DNA from: Leifsonia sp040686855
Lineage (GTDB): Bacteria > Actinomycetota > Actinomycetes > Actinomycetales > Microbacteriaceae
Reading direction: 5' to 3'
Assembly (NCBI RefSeq): GCF_040686855.1
Contig: NZ_JBFBOG010000003.1
Span: forward strand, 496,001 to 560,000
Length of the DNA: 64,000 nt
Part shown: positions 7,725-16,539 of the stretch, in pieces
How positions within the stretch are numbered: the first letter of the stretch is position 1
Layout: the number at the start of each line of letters is the position of its first letter
Program-made: the position numbers and the translations under genes
Notes under the pieces: generated by a model
What the model was told of the DNA's origin: nothing
Database searches by the model: none
Seen by the model: the letters and a program-made list of their open reading frames with translations, nothing else

Positions 7725-9047
7725 TCAGACCTCGTCGACGTACGGCGTGCGGCGCGCGGCGAACAGGGCCGCCACCAGCGTGATGATCGACATCACGGCG
7801 AGCACGATGCCCGGGTGCCACCACGCGTTGCCGGTCGCGTGGCCGAAGATCAGCGTCAGCGCCGGGACGAACGAGGTGAGCAGCGCCGCGATGCTGTACG
7901 CGACCGAGAGGCCGCTGTAGCGCACATCGCTCGGGAAGAGGTCCGACATCAGGCCGCCGAGCGCCGCCCAGGAGAGGGTGGGCAGGATGCCGCCGATGAT
8001 CATGCTCCCGACCAGGATGCCGAAGTTCGCGTACTGGAGCAGGAAGTACATCGGGAACGCGACGATCAGCGTCCCGATCGCGCCGTACGCAACCACCTTC
8101 GCCGACCCGATCCGCGCCGCCCAGGCGCCGAACAGCGGGATGGTGATCAGCTGCAGCAGGCCGCCGATCGTCGTGGCGACCAGGAGGTCCTGGTACTTGA
8201 AGCCCAGCACCGCGGTGCCGTAGTCGACCATGTACGTGTTCATCAGCGAGTACGAGCCGATGCCGAGGATGGCCGCGCCGATGCCGATGATGAAGCCGGT
8301 CGGGGCCTTGCGGAAGACGTCCACGACGGGGAAGCGGTCGCGGGTGCCGGTCTCGAGGAGCTTGCGGAACACCGGCGTCTCGTCGATCGACCAGCGCAGG
8401 TAGAGCGAGACGAGGAGGAGCGGGAACGCCGTCAGGAACGGGATGCGCCATCCCCACGCCGCGATGTCGGCCGTGGAGAGGGTGAGGGTCAGCACGATGA
8501 AGACGACCGCGCTCAGGATGGAGCCGACCGGCGAGCCGAGCTGGGGGAGCGCCGCGTAGAAGCCGCGCTTCTTCGGGTTCGCGTACTCGGTCGCGAGCAG
8601 GATGGAGCCGCCCCACTCGCCGCCGACCGAGAAGCCCTGCAGCAGGCGCAGCAGCACGATCGCGATCGCGCCGAACCATCCGGCCGCCGCGTAGGTCGGC
8701 AGCACGCCGACGAGGCCGGTGCTGAGGCCCATGATCAGGATCGTGATCAACAGGGTCGGACGGCGCCCGATCCGGTCGCCGAGGTGGCCGAACACGATGG
8801 CGCCCACCGGGCGGATGACGAAGCCCGCCGCGATGGCGAGGAAGCCGGCGAGCGCGCCGCCGAACGCGCCGAGCGGCGCGAAGAAGAGGGGACCCACGAA
8901 GAACGCGGCGAAGTACGCGTACAGGTAGAAGTCGTACGACTCGAGCGCGGTGCCGACGAACGACGCGATGGTGACGCGTCGGGCGGTGCCGGGGGTGATG
9001 CCGGGGCGATCGGTCTCGCTGCGGACGGGGGTTGCGGTGGTAGTCAC
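7725..9047 (-). CDS. MFS metabolite:H+ symporter (ShiA/ProP-like)
   Basis: A 440-residue, twelve-helix major facilitator of the MHS branch. The hallmark N-terminal stretch VTIASFVGTALESYDFYLY and the loop FGHLGDRIGRRPTLL are clear, as is GGEWGGSILLATEYANPKKR, typical of shikimate, proline/betaine or alpha-ketoglutarate symporters. I choose the GTG at 9047, since it follows AAGGA and gives MTTTATPVRS; longer frames lack support. It is divergent from a TetR regulator, with a perfect operator palindrome between them, so its expression is probably substrate-induced. The substrate is not evident. Confidence 0.9.
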   Translation of the reverse strand: MTTTATPVRSETDRPGITPGTARRVTIASFVGTALESYDFYLYAYFAAFFVGPLFFAPLGAFGGALAGFLAIAAGFVIRPVGAIVFGHLGDRIGRRPTLLITILIMGLSTGLVGVLPTYAAAGWFGAIAIVLLRLLQGFSVGGEWGGSILLATEYANPKKRGFYAALPQLGSPVGSILSAVVFIVLTLTLSTADIAAWGWRIPFLTAFPLLLVSLYLRWSIDETPVFRKLLETGTRDRFPVVDVFRKAPTGFIIGIGAAILGIGSYSLMNTYMVDYGTAVLGFKYQDLLVATTIGGLLQLITIPLFGAWAARIGSAKVVAYGAIGTLIVAFPMYFLLQYANFGILVGSMIIGGILPTLSWAALGGLMSDLFPSDVRYSGLSVAYSIAALLTSFVPALTLIFGHATGNAWWHPGIVLAVMSIITLVAALFAARRTPYVDEV

Positions 9048-9114
9048 GGCTGTCCTTCGAAAACGGAATAGTATTTGGACCGGGTCCAATAATGGCACGG
9101 AAGGAGAACACCGG
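9048..9114. promoter_or_regulatory. TetR operator between divergent MFS and TetR genes
   Basis: A perfect inverted repeat TTGGACC-G-GGTCCAA lies at 9075-9089. On the minus strand it sits directly upstream of a TACTAT -10-like box for the transporter. On the plus strand it overlaps the region just before AATAAT, the likely -10 of the regulator gene. Occupancy would be expected to block both promoters. Confidence 0.75.
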
Positions 9115-9753
9115 ATGTCCGTCGCCCATTCCCCGCGTCCGTCCGGCGCCGGTCGGCCCCGCTCCTCCTCCCGCGCGATGATCGCCGAGGCGGCCGCCGA
9201 GCTGTTCCTGGAGCAGACCTACTCCGGCACCACGGTCGACGACATCGCCCGGCGCGCCGGGGTCAGCCGGGCCACCTTCTTCAATTACGTCGGGTCGAAG
9301 AGCGACCTGCTGTGGCTCGAGGTGGATGAAGCGCTGACGGCGTTCGACGGCACGCTCGCCTCCGTCTCGTCCGAACTGGCGCCGATGGACGCGGTGCTCG
9401 AGGCGATGACGCGCCTCGCCGATGCCTTCGGGCCGGGTCGCCTGCCGCTCGCCGTGACGCAGGTGGAGCTGATGGGGACGGACGCGGAGCTGCAGGCGTC
9501 GGCGCTGCCGCGGTTCCTGGCGCTCGTGCGGCGGCTGCAGGCGTTCATCGCCACTCGCGCCGGAGCGTCGTCTGACGCGCTGCTGCCGCGCGCCGCCGCG
9601 ACCGCGGTCGTGGGCGCCGCGGTCTCCGCCGCGACGGCGTGGGCGCGTGCCGGCGTGGGCCGCGGACCGCTCACCCCGCTCGTCCGCGACGCGGTCGCGC
9701 CCGTCTGCGACGGCTACGCCGCCGTCCTCCACAGTGCGCCGGGAAGCCGATAA
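9115..9753 (+). CDS. TetR/AcrR family transcriptional regulator
   Basis: A 212-residue repressor. The N-terminal TetR helix-turn-helix covers about residues 18-65, with the signature TTVDDIARRAGVSRATFFNY and a following lysine. The C-terminal ligand domain is Ala/Leu-rich with no recognisable family. The ATG at 9115 follows GAAGGAG. The divergent MHS-type transporter and the intervening palindrome make it the likely local repressor of that transporter and of itself. The inducer is unknown, and is presumably the transported compound or a metabolite of it. Confidence 0.9.
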   Translation: MSVAHSPRPSGAGRPRSSSRAMIAEAAAELFLEQTYSGTTVDDIARRAGVSRATFFNYVGSKSDLLWLEVDEALTAFDGTLASVSSELAPMDAVLEAMTRLADAFGPGRLPLAVTQVELMGTDAELQASALPRFLALVRRLQAFIATRAGASSDALLPRAAATAVVGAAVSAATAWARAGVGRGPLTPLVRDAVAPVCDGYAAVLHSAPGSR

Positions 9754-9760
9754 GATAGAG

Positions 9761-9976
9761 GCACAGACTGTGATCCGGGTATCGCCGGGGAGTCTTCGGA
9801 AGAACGGCGGCGCGCGAGCGCCGCCCAGTAGAACCGAACGGGACCGGCCCGTCACAGCCGAACGATGAGAGGCCCTCCCCGGCGACGGAGGCGGAGCGGG
9901 CAAGCGGGGTGGTACCGCGACGGGCGTGCGAGCGTCCGGCGTCCTCGTGCAGCACGTGAAACCTGCCAGGAGAGAG
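9761..9976 (+). promoter_or_regulatory. T-box riboswitch, translational type, isoleucine-specific
   Basis: The leader of ileS contains the conserved T-box element GGGGTGGTACCGCG at 9906-9919, which includes the UGGN bulge that pairs with the uncharged tRNA end. A short upstream stem brackets a GTGATCC loop, in which ATC (9773-9775) is a fitting Ile specifier codon. This matches the ultrashort Stem I described for actinobacterial ileS T-boxes, which control ribosome access rather than termination. No T run precedes the gene, and the ribosome site AGGAGAG (from 9968) is adjacent, consistent with a translational switch. Confidence 0.9.
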
Positions 9977-12900
9977 ATGCCGTACCCCAAGTCCGCGCCG
10001 GACTCGAACGAAGGCGCCGAGCGCGACCAGAACGCCGACGCCACGCGCGCCGAGGTGACGCCCAGCCCCGTCTTCCCCGAGATCGAGACCGACGTCCTGA
10101 AGTTCTGGGACGAGGACGGCACCTTCCGCGCCTCCATCGACAACCGCGACGGCGCCGAGGAGTGGGTCTTCTACGACGGCCCGCCGTTCGCCAACGGCCT
10201 GCCGCACTACGGCCACCTGCTGACCGGCTACGCCAAGGACGTCTTCCCGCGCTTCCAGACCATGCGCGGAAAGAAGGTGGAGCGCCGCTTCGGCTGGGAC
10301 ACCCACGGTCTGCCCGCCGAGCTCGAGGCGGAGCGGCAGCTCGGCATCACCGACAAGAGCCAGATCGAGGAGATGGGGCTCGCCGCCTTCAACCAGGCCG
10401 CGAAGGACTCCGTCCTCCGGTACACCCGCGAATGGCGTGAGTACGTCACCCGCCAGGCGCGCTGGGTCGACTTCGACAACGACTACAAGACGCTCGACAC
10501 CAGCTACATGGAGTCGGTGATCTGGGCGTTCAAGCAACTGCACGAGAAGGGTCTCGCCTACGAGGGCTACCGCGTGTTGCCGTACTGCTGGCGCGACCAG
10601 ACCCCGCTGTCCAACCACGAGCTGCGGATGGACGACGACGTCTACAAGATGCGTCAGGACCAGACGGTCACGGTCACCTTCCCGCTGGTCGGCGAGAAGG
10701 CGGAGGTGCTGGGCCTCACCGGCGTGCGCGCCCTCGCCTGGACGACCACGCCGTGGACCCTCCCGACCAACCTCGCTCTGGCCGTCGGTCCCGAGATCGA
10801 GTACGCGGTGGTCCCCTCCGGCCCGAACGGCGCCGCCGACTCGTACGGCGACCCGGACCAGGAGGTGCTGAGTGGCCGGTACCTGATCGCGAAGAGCCTC
10901 CTCGGCAACTATGCGAAGGACCTCGGCTACGAGTCCGCCGCCGACGCCCTCGCCGCCGTGACCGGCACGGTCCTCGGCTCCGAGCTGGCGGACGTCGAGT
11001 ACGACCGCCTCTGGGACTTCTACGCCGACACCGAGAAGTGGGGCACGCAGAACGCGTGGCGCATCCTCGTCGACGACTACGTCACGGTCGAGGACGGCAC
11101 CGGCATCGTGCACCAGGCCCCGGCCTACGGCGAGGACGACCAGCGCGTCACCGAGAAGGCCGGCATCCCGGTCATCATCTCGGTGGACGACGGCGGCCGC
11201 TTCCTGCCCGACGTTCCGGAGGTCGCCGGCCTGCAGGTGTTCGACGCCAACAAGCCGCTGACCCGGATGCTGAAGGAGCAGGGCCGGCTGCTGCGCCAGG
11301 CGAGCTACGAGCACTCGTACCCGCACTGCTGGCGCTGCCGTAACCCGCTGATCTACAAGGCGGTGTCGAGCTGGTTCGTCCGGGTCACCGACTTCCGCGA
11401 CCGGATGGGCGAGCTCAACCAGCAGATCACCTGGGTGCCCGAGAACGTCAAGGACGGCCAGTTCGGCAAGTGGCTCGCCGGCGCCCGCGACTGGTCCGTC
11501 TCGCGCAACCGGTACTTCGGCTCGCCGATCCCGGTCTGGAAGAGCGACGACCCGGCGTACCCGCGCGTCGACGTCTACGGTTCCCTGGAGGACCTGGAGC
11601 GCGACTTCGGCCGCCTGCCGCTCAACGCCGCGGGGGAGCCGGACCTGCACCGTCCCTTCATCGACGAGCTGACGCGCCCGAACCCGGACGACCCGACCGG
11701 CCGCTCCACGATGCGCCGCATCCCGGACGTGCTCGACGTGTGGTTCGACTCCGGCTCGATGCCGTTCGCGCAGGTGCACTATCCGTTCGAGAACCACGAC
11801 TGGTTCGACACGCACAACCCGGCCGACTTCATCGTCGAGTACATCGGGCAGACGCGCGGCTGGTTCTACCTGCTGCACACGCTCGCCACCGCGCTGTTCG
11901 ACCGGCCCGCGTTCAAGAACGTGATCAGCCACGGCATCGTGCTGGGCAGCGACGGGCAGAAGATGTCCAAGTCGCTGCGCAACTACCCCGACGTCAACGA
12001 GGTCTTCGACCGTGACGGCTCCGACGCGATGCGCTGGTTCCTCATGTCGAGCCCGGTGCTGCGCGGCGGCAACCTCGTCGTCACCGAGGAGGGCATCCGA
12101 GAGGGCGTCCGCCAGGTTCTGCTGCCGCTGTGGAACACCTGGTACTTCTTCTCGCTGTACGCCAACGCGACCGGTTACGAGGCGAAGCGCTCCACCGCGT
12201 CCACCGACGTGCTCGACCGCTACCTGCTCGCCAAGACCCGCGATCTGGTGGAGGAGGTCACGGCCGACCTGGAGGGTCTGGACTCGACGCTCGCCGCAGC
12301 AAAGCTGCGCGACTTCGCCGACGTGCTCACCAACTGGTACGTGCGCCGCTCGCGCGACCGGTTCTGGGAGGGCGTGGATGAGTCGGGCAACGGTTCCGAG
12401 GCGTTCGACACGCTGTACACGGTGCTCGAGACGCTGACCCGTGTCGCAGCCCCCTTGCTGCCGCTCGTCAGCGAGCGCATCTGGAAGGACCTCACCGGCG
12501 GCCGCTCCGTGCACCTCACGGACTGGCCGGAGGCGGGGGAGTTCCCGGCCGACGACGCCCTGGTGGACGCGATGGACCGGATCCGCGCGATCAGCTCGAC
12601 CGCGCTGTCGCTGCGCAAGCAGGCAGGCCGCCGCGTGCGCCTGCCGCTCGCGTCGTTGACCGTGGTCGCCGAGAACGCGGAGGCGCTGCGTCCCTTCGAG
12701 GGCATCCTGCGCGACGAGCTCAACGTCAAGGCGGTCGAGCTGGTCGAGCTGCAGGACGACAGCGCGGCGCGCTACGGCATCACGAGCAAGCTGACCGTCA
12801 ACGCCAGGGCTGCGGGTCCGCGCCTCGGCAAGCAGGTGCAGCAGGTGATCCAGGCCGCGCGCGCCGGCGACTGGTCCGAGGCGGACGGCGTCGTGACCGT

Positions 12901-13342
12901 GGGCGGCATCCAGCTGGTGGAGGGGGAGTACGACCTCGTGCTCGAGACCGCCGGCACCGGCGACGACAGCTCGGCGCTGGCGCTGCTCGCGGGCGGCGGC
13001 TTCGTGCTGCTCGACACCGCGACCACGCCGGAGCTGGAGGCCGAGGGTCTGGCGCGCGACGTGATCCGCGCGGTGCAGGACACCCGCAAGGCGGCCGGGC
13101 TCGACGTGAGCGACCGCATCCGGCTGAGCCTGACGTTCGAGCACGAGGACGACGCGCGCGCGCTCGGTCTCGCCGGCGACGTCGACATCGCGACCGAGAC
13201 GCTGGCCCTGGCGGTGCAGGTGTCGGCTGCGGGAGCATCGGACGAGGACGCGGCCTTCGCGCAGGGCTTCGGCGCCGGGCAGTTCGCCAACGCCGGTGCG
13301 TTCACGGTCGGCGTGACCAAGGTGGAGGAGGCGGCCCTGTGA
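9977..13342 (+). CDS. ileS: Isoleucyl-tRNA synthetase
   Basis: Class I synthetase charging tRNA-Ile, 1121 residues, cytoplasmic. The HIGH-type motif is HYGH at 77-80 (PPFANGLPHYGHLLTGYAKD) and KMSKS is at 662-666 (GQKMSKSLRNYPDVNEVF). The editing domain and a long C-terminal extension are typical of the high-GC Gram-positive or eukaryote-like IleS class. The ATG at 9977 is preceded by AGGAGAG. It is controlled by the T-box leader directly upstream. Its stop overlaps the folC start (GTGA), linking it to folate metabolism and ndk in one operon. Confidence 0.97.
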   Translation: MPYPKSAPDSNEGAERDQNADATRAEVTPSPVFPEIETDVLKFWDEDGTFRASIDNRDGAEEWVFYDGPPFANGLPHYGHLLTGYAKDVFPRFQTMRGKKVERRFGWDTHGLPAELEAERQLGITDKSQIEEMGLAAFNQAAKDSVLRYTREWREYVTRQARWVDFDNDYKTLDTSYMESVIWAFKQLHEKGLAYEGYRVLPYCWRDQTPLSNHELRMDDDVYKMRQDQTVTVTFPLVGEKAEVLGLTGVRALAWTTTPWTLPTNLALAVGPEIEYAVVPSGPNGAADSYGDPDQEVLSGRYLIAKSLLGNYAKDLGYESAADALAAVTGTVLGSELADVEYDRLWDFYADTEKWGTQNAWRILVDDYVTVEDGTGIVHQAPAYGEDDQRVTEKAGIPVIISVDDGGRFLPDVPEVAGLQVFDANKPLTRMLKEQGRLLRQASYEHSYPHCWRCRNPLIYKAVSSWFVRVTDFRDRMGELNQQITWVPENVKDGQFGKWLAGARDWSVSRNRYFGSPIPVWKSDDPAYPRVDVYGSLEDLERDFGRLPLNAAGEPDLHRPFIDELTRPNPDDPTGRSTMRRIPDVLDVWFDSGSMPFAQVHYPFENHDWFDTHNPADFIVEYIGQTRGWFYLLHTLATALFDRPAFKNVISHGIVLGSDGQKMSKSLRNYPDVNEVFDRDGSDAMRWFLMSSPVLRGGNLVVTEEGIREGVRQVLLPLWNTWYFFSLYANATGYEAKRSTASTDVLDRYLLAKTRDLVEEVTADLEGLDSTLAAAKLRDFADVLTNWYVRRSRDRFWEGVDESGNGSEAFDTLYTVLETLTRVAAPLLPLVSERIWKDLTGGRSVHLTDWPEAGEFPADDALVDAMDRIRAISSTALSLRKQAGRRVRLPLASLTVVAENAEALRPFEGILRDELNVKAVELVELQDDSAARYGITSKLTVNARAAGPRLGKQVQQVIQAARAGDWSEADGVVTVGGIQLVEGEYDLVLETAGTGDDSSALALLAGGGFVLLDTATTPELEAEGLARDVIRAVQDTRKAAGLDVSDRIRLSLTFEHEDDARALGLAGDVDIATETLALAVQVSAAGASDEDAAFAQGFGAGQFANAGAFTVGVTKVEEAAL

Positions 13343-14706
13343 CCGACGACGAGGACTTCCGCGACCGCGCGGACGAGGTCTACCAGGCCCTGCTCGCCCG
13401 CATCGGCGAGGGGGCGCCCGAACGGCGTCTCGAGGCCACCCGCCGTGCCGTGGAGCTGCTGGGCGACCCGCAGCGGGCGTACCCGATCATCCACATCACC
13501 GGCACCAACGGCAAGACGTCGACGAGCCGCATCGCCGAGAGCCTGCTGCGCGCCTACGGGCTGCGCACTGGCCTGCTCACGAGCCCGCACCTGGTGCGCT
13601 TCAACGAGCGCATCGTCATCGACGGCGAACCCATCGCGGACGAGGCGCTGGTGCGCAACTGGGACGACATCAGCCCGTACCTCGACATCGTCGACGCGGA
13701 GCTGGAGGAGCAGGGCAAGGCGCCGCTGACGTTCTTCGAGGCGCTGACCGCGCTCGCCTTCTCCGCGTTCGCGGACGCCCCGGTCGACGTCGCCGTGATC
13801 GAGGTCGGCATGGGCGGCGAGTGGGACTCGACCAACGTCGGCGACGGCCAGGTGGCGGTCTTCACGCCGATCGCGCTCGACCACACCAAGGCGCTCGGCG
13901 ACACCGTCGAGGAGATCGCGCGCACCAAGTCCGGCATCATCAAGCCGTCGGCGGACGTCGTGTCGTCGTCGCAGGCGCCGGAGGCGGACCGCGTGCTGCG
14001 GGAGGCGTCCGAGCTGACCGAGTCGACGTTCGCCGAGCAGCCGCGCGACTTCGACGTCGCCGCGACGCGCGTCGCCGTGGGCGGCCAGCTCGTCACGATC
14101 CGCGGCCGGGCGGCCACCTACGAGGACGTCTTCCTGCCGCTGTACGGCGACCACCAGGCGCAGAACGCCGCTGTGGCGGTCGCGGCGGTCGAGACCTTCC
14201 TCGGCCGTGGTACGCAGCCGCTCAAGGCCGACCTGGTCGAGGAGGGCTTCGCGACGGCGACCTCGCCCGGACGCCTCCAGCTCATCGGCATCGAGCCGAG
14301 CATCCTCGTCGACGCCGCGCACAACCCGGCCGGTGCTGAAACCCTCGCGAGCGCGCTCCGCAGCTACTTCGACTTCGACGAGATCACGTTCGTCGTCGGC
14401 ATCCTGGAGGACAAGGACGCGCGGGGCGTCATCCGCGCGCTCGCTCCAGTGGCCACCCAGTTCTTCGTGACGCAGCCCGGCTCCGACCGGGCGCGCGACG
14501 CCGAGGACTTCGGCGACCTGGTCCGCGACGAGGTCGGCGACGAGGCGGTCATCGTCTACTCGGACGCGATCGACGCGCTCGAGGGCGCCCGCGAGTGGGC
14601 CCAGGACGGGCCGAAGCGCGCCGTCGTCGTCGCCGGCAGCATCGTGCTGGTCGGTCAGGCGATGGCGTACGCCGAGGAGCAGGAGTGGAAGCAGGCGGCG
14701 TCGTGA
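13339..14706 (+). CDS. folC: Folylpolyglutamate synthase / dihydrofolate synthase
   Basis: ATP-dependent ligase adding glutamate to folates (and to dihydropteroate in bifunctional forms), 455 residues, cytoplasmic. The Mur-ligase-type P-loop is ITGTNGKTSTSR, beginning at about residue 53. The downstream signatures SPHLVRFNERI, EVGMGGEWDSTN and DAAHNPAG are all present. The GTG start overlaps the ileS stop by four bases, and the stop overlaps the next start in the same way, so translation is coupled along the operon. Confidence 0.96.
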   Translation: MTDDEDFRDRADEVYQALLARIGEGAPERRLEATRRAVELLGDPQRAYPIIHITGTNGKTSTSRIAESLLRAYGLRTGLLTSPHLVRFNERIVIDGEPIADEALVRNWDDISPYLDIVDAELEEQGKAPLTFFEALTALAFSAFADAPVDVAVIEVGMGGEWDSTNVGDGQVAVFTPIALDHTKALGDTVEEIARTKSGIIKPSADVVSSSQAPEADRVLREASELTESTFAEQPRDFDVAATRVAVGGQLVTIRGRAATYEDVFLPLYGDHQAQNAAVAVAAVETFLGRGTQPLKADLVEEGFATATSPGRLQLIGIEPSILVDAAHNPAGAETLASALRSYFDFDEITFVVGILEDKDARGVIRALAPVATQFFVTQPGSDRARDAEDFGDLVRDEVGDEAVIVYSDAIDALEGAREWAQDGPKRAVVVAGSIVLVGQAMAYAEEQEWKQAAS

Positions 14707-15116
14707 CCGACGCGCCCGAGCCCGCGCCGAAGGCCGGGCGGCCACGCCGTCAGCGCTCCCTGCGGGAGATGCTCGGCTCCATCGTCCTCGGCTTCGAACT
14801 GCTGGTCGTGTTCCTCGGCGCGCTGGTGCTGTTCGGCCTGCAGGCGCTGCCCGCGTGGGTCGCACTCGGCGGGGGAGCGGCGCTGATCGTGCTGATGATC
14901 GTCGCGATCGGGCTGCTGCGGAACACCGTCGGCGTGGTCCTCGGATGGATCGTGCAGGTGGTCCTCGTGGCCGCCGGCCTCCTCGTCCCCGCCTTCTTCA
15001 TCGTCGGCGCGATCTTCACCGCCATGTGGGCGTACTGCATGATCGCCGCCGCGCGCATCGACCGAAACAATCAGGCAGCCGCACGGGCTGCCGGAAACGG
15101 AACGGAGAACCCATGA
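14703..15116 (+). CDS. DUF4233 membrane protein
   Basis: A 137-residue protein with a basic cytoplasmic N-terminus (PKAGRPRRQRSLREMLGSIV) and four predicted transmembrane segments, ending in a polar tail. Proteins of this DUF4233 type are regularly found between folC and ndk in actinobacteria; the function is unknown. It starts with a GTG that overlaps the folC stop and ends overlapping the ndk start (ATGA). No catalytic residues stand out. The family name rests on length, topology and gene position. Confidence 0.85.
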   Translation: MTDAPEPAPKAGRPRRQRSLREMLGSIVLGFELLVVFLGALVLFGLQALPAWVALGGGAALIVLMIVAIGLLRNTVGVVLGWIVQVVLVAAGLLVPAFFIVGAIFTAMWAYCMIAAARIDRNNQAAARAAGNGTENP

Positions 15117-15535
15117 CCAGTGCCGTCGAAGAGACCCTCGTCCTCATCAAGCCGGACGGTGTCGCTCGCAGCCTGACCGGCGAGATCCTGCGCCGCATCG
15201 AGGCGAAGGGCTACTCGCTCGTCGACCTGCGGATGCTGCAGGCCGACCGCGACCTGCTCGCGCAGCACTACGCCGAGCACGAGGGCAAGCCGTTCTACGA
15301 GCCGCTGGTGGAGTTCATGGAGTCGGGCCCGATCGTGGCCATCCGCCTCGCGGGCAACCGCGTCATCGAGGGCTTCCGCTCGCTCGCCGGCGCGACCGAC
15401 CCGACAACCGCCGCCCCCGGCACCATCCGCGGCGACCTGGCCCGCGACTGGGGCCTGAAGGTGCAGCAGAACCTCGTGCACGGATCCGACTCGCCCGAGT
15501 CCGCCCAGCGCGAGCTCGCCCTCTGGTTCGGCTGA
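15113..15535 (+). CDS. ndk: Nucleoside diphosphate kinase
   Basis: Transfers the terminal phosphate from ATP to nucleoside diphosphates through a phosphohistidine; 140 residues, the normal size. Visible signatures are TLVLIKPDGVARSLTGEI at the N-terminus, AGATDPTTAAPGTIRGD, and the active-site segment NLVHGSDS with the catalytic His at 123. The start overlaps the DUF4233 stop. It is the last gene of the ileS operon; a strong hairpin begins 18 bases after its stop. Confidence 0.97.
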   Translation: MTSAVEETLVLIKPDGVARSLTGEILRRIEAKGYSLVDLRMLQADRDLLAQHYAEHEGKPFYEPLVEFMESGPIVAIRLAGNRVIEGFRSLAGATDPTTAAPGTIRGDLARDWGLKVQQNLVHGSDSPESAQRELALWFG

Positions 15536-15551
15536 CCCGCCACTGCTTCTC

Positions 15552-15603
15552 CTTGACGCGACACGCCGTCCGGTCACCCGACCGGACGGCGTGTCGCGTC
15601 AAC
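15552..15603. terminator. Long intergenic hairpin (ACACGCCGT family, copy 2)
   Basis: Arms 15553-15574 and 15581-15602 are perfectly complementary (22 bases), and one further inner C-G pair leaves a four-base loop. It lies between the convergent ndk and VKOR genes, so it probably ends both transcripts. The arm contains GACACGCCGTC, close to copy 1. Confidence 0.72.
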
Positions 15604-15611
15604 CAGAAGGG

Positions 15612-16229
15612 TCAGATGAAGGCGCGGTGGATCCAGTCGAGCTGGATCTGCGCCAGGACGGCGACGATCGCGTAGCAGACGATCGTGATGAGGGGCACCC
15701 AGCTGTACAGCGTCGCGAACACGCGACGCGCTCGCTCCGGCACGGGGATGTTGCCCTCCTTGAGGTTGTACAGCGTCACCGCCCAGAACGTCGGGATGGT
15801 GACCACCCAGGTGACCATGCACCACGGGCACAGCACGTTGAGCACCGTCAGCGACTGCGTGATCAGGAAGATGACGAGCACCAGCGCCAGCAGCACGCCG
15901 ACGTTGAACGCGATCCAGTACCAGCGGGCGAAGCGCGCGCGGGTCGCGAGGAGGCCCACGCCGACGGCGATCGTGGCCGTCCAGCCGCCGATCCCGAGCA
16001 GGGGGTTCGGGAAGCCGAGCAGCGAGCCCTGCCAGGAGTTCAGGTTCTTGGAGCAGCCGACCAGCACCGAGAAGTTGCAGGACAGCTGCGCGTTCGGGTC
16101 CTCGAGCAGGTGGAACTTGTCCACCGTGAGCATGAACGCGGCCCAGAGGCCGATGGCCCCGGCGACGATGAGGAACACGGCGAGAGCGGTCGGGCGGCGG
16201 TAGGCGGCCTCGGTGGGAAGGTCGGACAC
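15612..16229 (-). CDS. Vitamin K epoxide reductase (VKOR) family membrane protein
   Basis: A 205-residue integral membrane thiol oxidoreductase with about five helices. In actinobacteria VKOR homologues reoxidise the periplasmic disulfide-forming protein using quinones. The CxxC active site is CPWC at residues 134-137, and the second cysteine pair is at 51 and 59 (SCNFSVLVGCSKN). I choose the GTG at 16229, because CATAAT on the minus strand (16241-16236) ends exactly six bases upstream, consistent with a leaderless mRNA. No DsbA-type partner is adjacent. The position between ndk and rne is common in the group. Confidence 0.92.
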   Translation of the reverse strand: MSDLPTEAAYRRPTALAVFLIVAGAIGLWAAFMLTVDKFHLLEDPNAQLSCNFSVLVGCSKNLNSWQGSLLGFPNPLLGIGGWTATIAVGVGLLATRARFARWYWIAFNVGVLLALVLVIFLITQSLTVLNVLCPWCMVTWVVTIPTFWAVTLYNLKEGNIPVPERARRVFATLYSWVPLITIVCYAIVAVLAQIQLDWIHRAFI

Positions 16230-16295
16230 CCTCGGATTATGGCACGACGCCTGCGTGTCGCCCTGGGAGGAGACCTCCCGGAGCGCGGCCCGTGC

Positions 16296-16539
16296 GATAA
16301 TCGTTGCAGCAGTCGTCCCGGCCCCGGCCGGGAGGAACGACAAAAGGCTTGCGGGCGCCCTGGAGCGCCCAGTGAAAGGCCGGCCGAAGAGGCCGGCGCA
16401 GAACAGTGAGAAGGAGGCCCGCCGCGCCACGAGCCCGGCGGCATCCGAACAGGATTGAGGGAGGCGCCGCACGCGCCGCCTCCCGACGGAGAGTACCCGG
16501 CGAGCGGGGAACCGCCGCCGGTCGAGGAGTGCACCAGCG
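16296..16539 (+). promoter_or_regulatory. Promoter and long structured leader of rne
   Basis: A GATAAT -10-like box lies at 16296-16301, giving an estimated 5' leader of about 230 bases. The leader holds several GC-rich hairpins, including GGGAGGCG (16459-16466) pairing with CGCCTCCC (16477-16484) and a GCCGGCC/GGCCGGC hairpin near 16380-16400. RNase E autoregulates through its leader in enterobacteria; a similar role here is only inference. Confidence 0.5.

Noticed and set aside
5331..9071. 1246-residue plus-strand ORF opposite valS and the MFS gene
   Set aside because: Shadow of the true genes, caused by high GC; no domain pattern, Arg/Asp/Glu-rich composition.
9671..13144. 1157-residue minus-strand ORF opposite ileS
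   Set aside because: Antisense shadow; ileS has HYGH and KMSKS motifs and the T-box leader.
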